64,000 nucleotides of DNA, taken from assembly GCA_963836425.1 (NCBI GenBank), contig CAWIJJ010000015.1:62001-126000 (forward strand), read 5' to 3'. The position numbers were made by a program, and so were the translations under genes. The stretch comes from CAWIJJ01 sp963836425 (GTDB taxonomy: Bacteria > Acidobacteriota > Terriglobia > Bryobacterales > Bryobacteraceae). The notes beneath the pieces were generated by a model. That model made no database searches, was not told the DNA's origin, and saw only the letters and a program-made list of their open reading frames with translations. Shown piece after piece: positions 59,216 through 64,000 of the stretch; positions within the stretch are counted from its first letter, which is position 1, and every line of letters begins with the position of its first letter.

Positions 59216-59292
59216 GGAAAAGGGAAATCGGCTTCAGTATAACGTGTGCGTCGTGTGCTGGTGCTCCGTCACCTGAGCCCGCGTCAAAAATT

Positions 59293-59354
59293 ACGGCCGC
59301 TTGCCCACGCCCGCGGCTCTGTTTTCGGAGCCGCGACGGTACGCAAGCGGCCGT
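59293..59354 (-). terminator. Long intrinsic terminator after ric
   Basis: A 12-bp perfect outer stem (59293-59304 with 59343-59354), a symmetric 7x7 internal loop, and an 8-bp inner stem CGCGGCTC/GAGCCGCG (59312-59319 with 59328-59335) with an 8-nt loop. On the minus strand the 3' arm is followed by AATTTTTG, so it ends ric transcription before the Nudix gene. Confidence 0.8.
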
Positions 59355-59369
59355 CGTCCGGCGCGCATA

Positions 59370-60095
59370 CTAGCCGTTGACCTTTTCGAGCTGTTCGGCG
59401 CGTGGAAACAGAATATTGTTTTCAAGGTGGATGTGCATGTGCAAGTCGCGTTCGAGCTCATCCAGGCTGCTCATTAATGCGCCGTACGTAACGCAGGCGT
59501 ATTCCGGCAGCTTGTAATCGTTCGTGATCTCGCGAATCCGGGCGAGAGCCCGGCCGGCGCTCTCGTGCTCCATCTCCATCATATGGATCGGGTGGACAAC
59601 GCTGCCGAAAGGAGAGCGCGGCAGGGGCTGTCCTGACCGGACTGCCTCTTCGTACGCGACTACGGAGGGAAACAGGATCATCTCCTCCTTCTGAAGGTGC
59701 AACTCCAGCTCCGACCGCAATTCCGCGTAGACTTCGGGCAGCCCGGTGAGCGTGGGACCGTACCGCTCGTTGTAGACGCGGTATACCTTATGCAGGCGGG
59801 CCTCGATCGCTGGAAGCTCCCGCCGCAGGTAAGCATGGTGTGTTGCAACGATATGCTCGACCAGTTCGCGCAACGGGGCATTGCTCCAATCCCTTTCACC
59901 GGGAGCCGCGCCCGAAAGCGCGGCTGCGAGTTCGCGGCGCACTACCTCCGGATCCTGTCCTTTGCTGCGGCATACTTCGTCCAGCGGGCGCTTGCCTCCG
60001 CAGCAATAGTCGATCCCGAATTTCTCAAACACACGGACAGCGCCGAGCGAATTCGCCGCAATTTCCGAAACCGTCAGGGTTTCCGCTATTTCCAT
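59370..60095 (-). CDS. ric: Iron-sulfur cluster repair di-iron protein (Ric/YtfE/ScdA)
   Basis: 241 residues from ATG 60095, preceded by GGAAGGA. Residues 1-55 are the ScdA_N/DUF542 domain with FGIDYCCGGKRPLDEVC (C-C-G-G motif). The rest is a hemerythrin-like four-helix bundle: LVEHIVATHHAYLRRELP, ELHLQKEEMILFPSVVAYEE, VHPIHMMEMEHESAGRAL and LHMHIHLENNILFPRAEQLE supply His and Glu for a di-iron site. It repairs iron centres damaged by nitric oxide or peroxide. Possibly under a CRP/FNR-type regulator (site at 60145-60158). Confidence 0.93.
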   Translation of the reverse strand: MEIAETLTVSEIAANSLGAVRVFEKFGIDYCCGGKRPLDEVCRSKGQDPEVVRRELAAALSGAAPGERDWSNAPLRELVEHIVATHHAYLRRELPAIEARLHKVYRVYNERYGPTLTGLPEVYAELRSELELHLQKEEMILFPSVVAYEEAVRSGQPLPRSPFGSVVHPIHMMEMEHESAGRALARIREITNDYKLPEYACVTYGALMSSLDELERDLHMHIHLENNILFPRAEQLEKVNG

Positions 60096-60144
60096 CTGGA
60101 TTATCCTTCCACTGTCATTGTGGAGAATCGGGCGGCAGCGCGCA

Positions 60145-60158
60145 GTGACTCGAGTCAC
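60145..60158. promoter_or_regulatory. CRP/FNR-type palindrome upstream of ric
   Basis: GTGACTCGAGTCAC is a perfect 14-bp palindrome and has the half-site form GTGA-N6-TCAC of CRP/FNR-family boxes. Its centre is about 56 bp before the ric start. NO-responsive members of that family (DNR, NnrR) control ric homologues in other bacteria, so it is a plausible operator. Confidence 0.5.
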
Positions 60159-60494
60159 CGCGTCGCAATGCGCCCCGGCGAAATATCTATTACCTGAAAG
60201 AACTGCTTGTGCGTGGCGACCTTCGCCATCAGCTTGCGATGGGTCTCCTGAAGCTAGTACCTCTGGTCCGCTTACCGGGATGCGTAGATCACCCCCGCGT
60301 CGGAAGGGCGGACGATGCGATCGCGCGATCGCGAGTCATCGACTCTCCCGGCCAACGTCCCGCAACTTTCTTGAGCGGTCACCGGACAGTCTGGCGCTCT
60401 CTACCGCCAAAACGACGAGATACGTTCGCTTGCGATACGTGCACCTTGTAAGCGCCCTGCCCTTGCCGCTGGCGCGGAAATCGCCAAGTGTCGT
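60159..60494. other. Intergenic region with palindromes, no gene seen
   Basis: About 335 bp between the ric upstream region and the toxin gene. It contains the 16-bp palindrome GCGATCGCGCGATCGC (60317-60332), directly followed by the small hairpin GAGTC-ATC-GACTC (60333-60345). Open frames here have no ribosome-binding site or recognisable product. Confidence 0.5.
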
Positions 60495-60914
60495 TCAATC
60501 GTCCCACGGATTGATGACTTGAATCCCGCAGTAGTCGAAATCGGCTGTATTACGGGTCGCCAAAACCGCGCGAATGGACTTCGCAATCGCAGCAATCATG
60601 GCATCTATTTGTGAGATAGGACGGCCGGCACTGTTCCGGGAGGCCACGGTGCGCGCAAACAGCCGGGCGGCTTCTTCATCGAAGGGCAGAATGCGCCCTT
60701 CGAACTGTTCGGCAAACATCTTTTCGACGGCCGCCAGTAGTCGCGTCCTGCGCTTGCCCTGAGGCAGAGCCTCAACACCATACAGAACCTCCGCCATGGT
60801 GATCGTGGTCGTAAATACCGAGGAGGGCGGCTGAGCAGCCAGCCATCGGAGAACCTCGTCCGAAGGGGTGGGTTTGAGCACTTCAGAGAGTACGTTCGTG
60901 TCGAGTACGATCAC
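60495..60914 (-). CDS. vapC: VapC-type PIN-domain toxin
   Basis: 139 residues. MIVLDTNVLSEVLKP has the first catalytic Asp, TTITMAEVLYGVEALP the Glu, QIDAMIAAIAKS the second Asp, and VLATRNTADFDYCGIQVINP the last acidic cluster (T-R-N-x-x-D-F). This FitB-like form cuts RNA when not bound by its antitoxin. It overlaps the antitoxin gene by 4 bp (ATGA). Confidence 0.92.
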   Translation of the reverse strand: MIVLDTNVLSEVLKPTPSDEVLRWLAAQPPSSVFTTTITMAEVLYGVEALPQGKRRTRLLAAVEKMFAEQFEGRILPFDEEAARLFARTVASRNSAGRPISQIDAMIAAIAKSIRAVLATRNTADFDYCGIQVINPWDD

Positions 60915-61159
60915 TTCTTGAGTTTCGGGGAGGGGCGGATCGATTCGCGTGCTGGAAGGTCGAGTTCGACGCCACCGAAGGGTTCGACATACTTCCGGAT
61001 CGATTGCGCCAGGTTGGGCGGCGGCACGTTCTTAGCCTTGAGGCCTGCACGCAATATCGCACGGGCCTCCTCTTCCATGCTCCTGCCATGACTGGCGGCG
61101 CGACGTTGCAGTTTCGCTTTGACAGTGTCTTCCAGGCGTCGTATGGTGATGCTCGCCAT
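60911..61159 (-). CDS. vapB: FitA/VapB-type ribbon-helix-helix antitoxin
   Basis: 82 residues from ATG 61159. MASITIRRLEDTVKAKLQRR and SHGRSMEEEARAILRAGLKA form the ribbon-helix-helix of FitA-like antitoxins (often annotated Arc/FitA or Phd-like). The C-terminal tail (PFGGVELDLPARESIRPSPK) would wrap the toxin. It probably represses its own promoter at 61166-61193. The nearby start at 61180 is less likely, since it lies upstream of the -10 box. Confidence 0.87.
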   Translation of the reverse strand: MASITIRRLEDTVKAKLQRRAASHGRSMEEEARAILRAGLKAKNVPPPNLAQSIRKYVEPFGGVELDLPARESIRPSPKLKK

Positions 61160-61165
61160 AGATCG

Positions 61166-61193
61166 ATGATAGCACTGCAATCACCTGGTTCAA
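61166..61193 (-). promoter_or_regulatory. Promoter of the toxin-antitoxin pair
   Basis: On the minus strand TTGAAC (61193-61188) and TATCAT (61171-61166) are separated by 16 bp. Transcription should begin at or within one or two bases of the antitoxin ATG at 61159, so the mRNA may be leaderless. Confidence 0.5.
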
Positions 61194-61199
61194 TTTTCA

Positions 61200-61500
61200 C
61201 TATCGTCGCTTTGCGACTCCGCTGGCACCGGCCGGAGATCCATCGCTGAGCCCCGAGGAAGGCTCCTGGATGATCGAGGCGGCCTCGAGGACCTGACGGC
61301 TGGAATCGTGTTGCTCGGCGCCGCCAACCTGGCTTTGTTTGGCGCTCCCGCTGGCGCGACGCCGCCATCCTGGATGCCATCACCGCCGCCGGACTGCTCC
61401 CGTGGGCAGTCTGGCTGGCGCGCTCGTTGGGAGGCTGGAGCCGGCACGGCCAGGGATACGCGGTCGGCGACGGCGCGGCGGAAGTGGTGCTGAAGGTCGC
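61200..61500. other. Region without assignable gene
   Basis: Between the antitoxin promoter and the patatin remnant. Plus-strand frames contain LTAGIVLLGAANLALFGAPA and, in another frame, WAVWLARSLGGWS, which could be scraps of a decayed membrane protein, but no complete gene or family is visible. Confidence 0.4.
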
Positions 61501-61755
61501 CTACTGGGGCATGTCGACGATCCTTTTCAGGCCCCTCCAGCTTTGGTCGGCGTGTTCCGGTGGGCGCTTGAGCGCGAGGATCATCACCCGATCGAAGCCG
61601 GTCGCCAGATCCGCGTTGTCCGTGCAATAGAACCCGCCGTCAATGTAATGCTCGCCTTGAAACAGGATGGGCGGCGCACCCCGGGAAGCGAAATCCAACG
61701 CCGCGCAACTGGCGGTCAACGAGTCTCCACCCGAGTGACGACACCGGAGAGCCAC
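61501..61755 (-). pseudogene. Remnant of a patatin-like phospholipase
   Basis: 84 codons. FQGEHYIDGGFYCTDNADLA followed by TGFDRVMILALKRP is the C-terminal active-site region of patatin-like phospholipases (catalytic Asp in D-G-G). The N-terminal G-x-S-x-G nucleophile part is absent: the frame is bounded by the end of sua5. So only a truncated piece remains. Confidence 0.5.
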
Positions 61756-61779
61756 GCGCGTGAAGCGAGCACACCAACA

Positions 61780-62671
61780 CTACGGCGCACGGTCGGGCGG
61801 CGAGGCCGCACGGCGGAGCCGGTCCCGCACGCCGGCCCATTCGGGGGCGTCCGGCGGAGGTTCCACGGCGATCCAATCGAGGCCCTGCGCGTCGAGCGCG
61901 ATGCAGCATCTCGTACAGAGCGGCTGCGTAGGCGCGCGGGTCCGCGGGCATTTCGCGGCCGATGCGCAGATGGGCACCGTTTCCACCCTCCGGTGGGTCG
62001 CCGAGGATCAAGGGAGTTCGCGGTCGGTAGTGCCGGGGGTGCATCCCGGGCGAAGCGTGCGGGCCCCCGGCGAGTTCCGCCGCGATCCCCACCGGTCCGA
62101 TGAGTGCTTCGATTTCCGGCAGCGGAATCACGCCGGGACGAAGCAGCAGTGGGTCCGCCACCAGCGAGAGCACGGTGGATTCGATGCCCACAAGTGCGGG
62201 TCCGCCATCGAGCACGTAATCGGCAAGCGAGGCGGGCACGTGCCCTGCCGCGGTGGGGGAAAGCTCGGTGAAGCGGTTGGCGCTGGGCGCGGCCAGCGGC
62301 ACTCCGGCCGCGCCGATCAGGGCAAGGGCCAGCGGATGTGCAGGCATGCGCAAAGCCACGGTCGGCAGCCCCGCGGTGACTATGTCCGGAACCGCAGGCT
62401 GCTTCGGCACCACCAGGGTGAGGGGGCCGGGCCAAAAGCGTTCGGCCAGCAACTGGGCCGCGGGCGGCCACTCCCGCGCCAGGCCGCGGGCCATGGCGAT
62501 CGAATCGACGTGCACGATCAGGGGGCTCGAGTGGGGCCTGCCCTTGGCCGTGAAGATGCGTTGTACGGCGGCTGGGTCCAGCGCGTTTGCGCCGAGGCCG
62601 TAGACGGTCTCGGTCGGGAACGCGACCAGCTTTCCCTCGCGAATCAGCGCCGCCGCATGCCCGACGCTCAC
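61780..62671 (-). CDS. sua5: L-threonylcarbamoyladenylate synthase, with internal frameshift
   Basis: From ATG 62671: LVAFPTETVYGLGANALDPA, VQRIFTAKGRPHSSPLIVHV and LTLVVPKQPAVPDIVTAGLP are the YrdC fold; ALVGIESTVLSLVADPLLLR and SPGMHPRHYRPRTPLILGD mark the linker to the C-terminal Sua5 domain. After YAAALYEMLHR (about 61900) the frame turns into Arg-rich nonsense, while another frame continues with LDAQGLDWIAVEPPPDAPEW and ends at TAG/TGA 61780-61782. Adding one GC unit to the GCGCG at 61896-61900 restores HRALDAQGLDW. The enzyme makes the precursor of t6A in tRNA and is usually essential, so the break may be a sequencing error. It overlaps prfB by 4 bp. Confidence 0.85.
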
Positions 62672-63802
62672 TCGACGGCGTCGTCCTTATCGTCGCCCGC
62701 GATCTTGCCGGTCTTGCGCCACACCAGGAAGGCATGAATCAACGGGTCCAGGTCGCCCTCGAGCACGCGGTCCACATCGCCCATCGCCAGCTTGCTCCGC
62801 AGGTCCTTCACCAGGCGGTAGGGGGCGAGGACGTAGTTGCGGATCTGGCTGCCGAAATTGATCTCGAGCTTGGCATCCTCGGTCTTGCGCGTCTCCTCGC
62901 GCTTTTTCTCCAGCTCGTGCTCGTAGAGCCGGGCGCGGAGCTGCTTCATGGCGCTGTCGCGATTCTTGTGCTGGGACCGTTCGTTCTGGCATTGCACCAC
63001 GATCCCGGTGGGAAAGTGGGTCATGCGGACGGCCGAATCCGTCATGTTCACGTGCTGCCCGCCCGCGCCCGAGGCGCGGAACGTGTCGATGCGCAGATCC
63101 TCCAGCCGGATGTCGATCTTGATCTCGTCATCCACCTGCGGAAAGACGAAGACGGACGCGAAGGATGTGTGCCGCCGGGCGTTCGCGTCGAACGGCGAGA
63201 TGCGGACCAGGCGATGCACGCCGATCTCGGATTGGAGCATGCCGTAGACGTTATCGCCGTTGACTTCGAAGGTGACGGATTTGATACCCGCCCCTTCGCC
63301 TTCGAGCCGGTCCGTGACTACGGTTTGGAAGCCCTGGCGTTCCGCCCATCGCAGGTACATGCGAAGGAGCATTTCGGCCCAGTCCTGGCTCTCCGTGCCG
63401 CCCGCGCCGGGGTGAATGGTGACGATGGCGCTGCGCGCGTCGTTTTCGCCGGAGAGCAGCATGGCCGTTTCGAGGCGCTCCAGCAGCTCGGAATACACTT
63501 TGATGTCGCGCTGGATATCGGCAGACACGTTTTCGCCCTCGCGGGCGAGCTCGAATAGAGTATCGAGATCCTCGGTCATCGAACGGATGCGTTCGTCGTT
63601 GGCGATGGACTCCTCCAACCGCTTCCGGTCCTGCATCACTTTTTGGCTTTTTTCCGGCTGGCTCCAGAAGTCCGGGGCGCCGATCTGCTGCTCGATCCTG
63701 GTCAGCTTCTGTTTCTGTTGAGGCGCGTCAAAGATACCTCCGCACGGCTAGCGCCTGTTCGCGGAGGGGGGCATATTCGCGGTCCAATTCTTCTACTGTC
63801 AT
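62668..63802 (-). CDS. prfB: Peptide chain release factor 2, with programmed +1 frameshift
   Basis: The first frame runs from ATG 63802 for 24 codons to CTT-TGA. After +1 slippage translation continues as DAPQQKQKLTRIEQQIGAPD through to 62668. The domain order is normal: VTIHPGAGGTESQDWAEMLL, the stop-codon reading motif in RISPFDANARRHTSF (SPF, as in RF2), and TFRASGAGGQHVNMTDSAVR with the GGQ that triggers peptide release. RF2 reads UGA and UAA. The C-terminus overlaps sua5 by 4 bp. Confidence 0.96.
63728..63741 (-). promoter_or_regulatory. RF2 autoregulatory frameshift site
   Basis: The minus strand reads GGAGG-TAT-CTT-TGA-C: a Shine-Dalgarno-like GGAGG, three bases, then the slippery CTT next to the in-frame TGA. 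This is the classical arrangement, by which low RF2 favours the +1 shift and full-length RF2. Confidence 0.95.
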
Positions 63803-63808
63803 GGCGGA

Positions 63809-64000
63809 TTAATCCAATTCTAACAAATACCCTTTTTTCCCGACGTTCACCGCGCGCGTGGCGCCCATTCGCGTTTCGGCGCCCTGCGCTTCGTGAATGT
63901 GGCCGCAGAAAAACCAACCGGGCTGGTGCCTCTCGATGAAATTTCTCACCGCCCGGGATCCGGCATGCAAATCCTGGCGGATACGGTCGAGCGCGGTTCC
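63809..64000 (-). CDS. Metallophosphoesterase, C-terminal part (cut by window edge)
   Basis: The frame is open from the right edge to TAA at 63809-63811, 63 residues. FIERHQPGWFFCGHIHEAQG contains the G-H-x-H motif of metallophosphoesterases, and GATRAVNVGKKGYLLELD is a typical C-terminal end. It is upstream of prfB, with 6 bp between its stop and the prfB start. The N-terminal metal ligands are outside the window. Confidence 0.75.
   Translation of the reverse strand, partial: GTALDRIRQDLHAGSRAVRNFIERHQPGWFFCGHIHEAQGAETRMGATRAVNVGKKGYLLELD

Noticed and set aside
61308..61630. Short plus-strand frames that could be a membrane-protein gene
   Set aside because: The hydrophobic pieces are in different frames and lack starts; at best decayed remains.
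1..64000. tRNA, rRNA, intact insertion sequence, prophage or antiphage system
   Set aside because: No cloverleaf, rRNA signature, transposase, integrase or known defence gene was seen; vapBC is the only toxin-antitoxin pair.

Overview
The window is GC-rich bacterial chromosomal DNA carrying almost only single-copy housekeeping and secreted-enzyme genes. Gene content (DUF4139, DUF885, YncE/phosphoesterase fusion, M14 and M28 exopeptidases, DUF1111 di-heme protein, MqnD-type menaquinone gene, many signal peptides rich in Ala/Leu ending in AQ or AAAQ) and style suggest an Acidobacteriota member, perhaps near Solibacter/Bryobacter. That is an inference from protein style, not from a search. No rRNA, tRNA, CRISPR array, prophage or intact insertion sequence was seen.

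Layout. 1-5.5 kb: a DUF481 protein (cut by the left edge), homoserine dehydrogenase, a DUF4139 protein, YjbQ, then a plus-strand response regulator, a 50-residue basic protein and a Tat-signal protein. 5.5-8.3 kb: hrcA-grpE-dnaJ without dnaK. 8.4-12.5 kb: a frame-disrupted methyltransferase, gamma-glutamyltransferase, and a frame-disrupted amidohydrolase. 12.5-14.1 kb: a small exported protein running into an array of 130-bp hairpin repeats whose last, degenerate member is the 5' end of a GxxExxY gene. 14.1-20.3 kb: a lysine riboswitch followed by a tightly coupled lysine/diaminopimelate operon (dapE-like, asd, lysC, dapB, dapA, dapD) and a lone receiver protein. 20.6-25.5 kb: a TrmB-like regulator, signal peptidase I, an exported methyltransferase-like protein and a DUF885 lipoprotein. 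25.5-35.6 kb: YncE/phosphoesterase, GH57 glycosidase, HEAT protein, MqnD, M28 peptidase and small conserved proteins.

35.7-42 kb is the most distinctive block: a PAS/sigma-54 activator with a cysteine cluster, a divergent canonical sigma-54 promoter driving a tiny monoheme cytochrome, a degenerate receiver protein, an intrinsic terminator, then a two-TM protein, a nine-heme cytochrome fused to a b-type membrane domain (CbcL-like) and a six-heme NapC/NirT-type cytochrome. Together they look like a regulated quinol-oxidising electron-transfer branch. 42-49.7 kb: murA-murQ, quinone oxidoreductase, histidine kinase, proline-rich lipoprotein, M24 peptidase, YkgJ. 49.8-60.1 kb: M14 peptidase, phosphoesterase, DUF1111 protein, murJ, tartrate/malate-type dehydrogenase, Nudix hydrolase and the iron-centre repair gene ric. 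60.5-64 kb: a VapBC-type toxin-antitoxin pair, a patatin remnant, a frameshifted sua5, prfB with its programmed frameshift, and the end of a phosphoesterase gene.

Several reading-frame breaks sit at short tandem motifs (CGAT duplication, GC-unit loss, G run), one of them in sua5, whose product is normally essential; assembly indels are therefore as likely as true pseudogenes.
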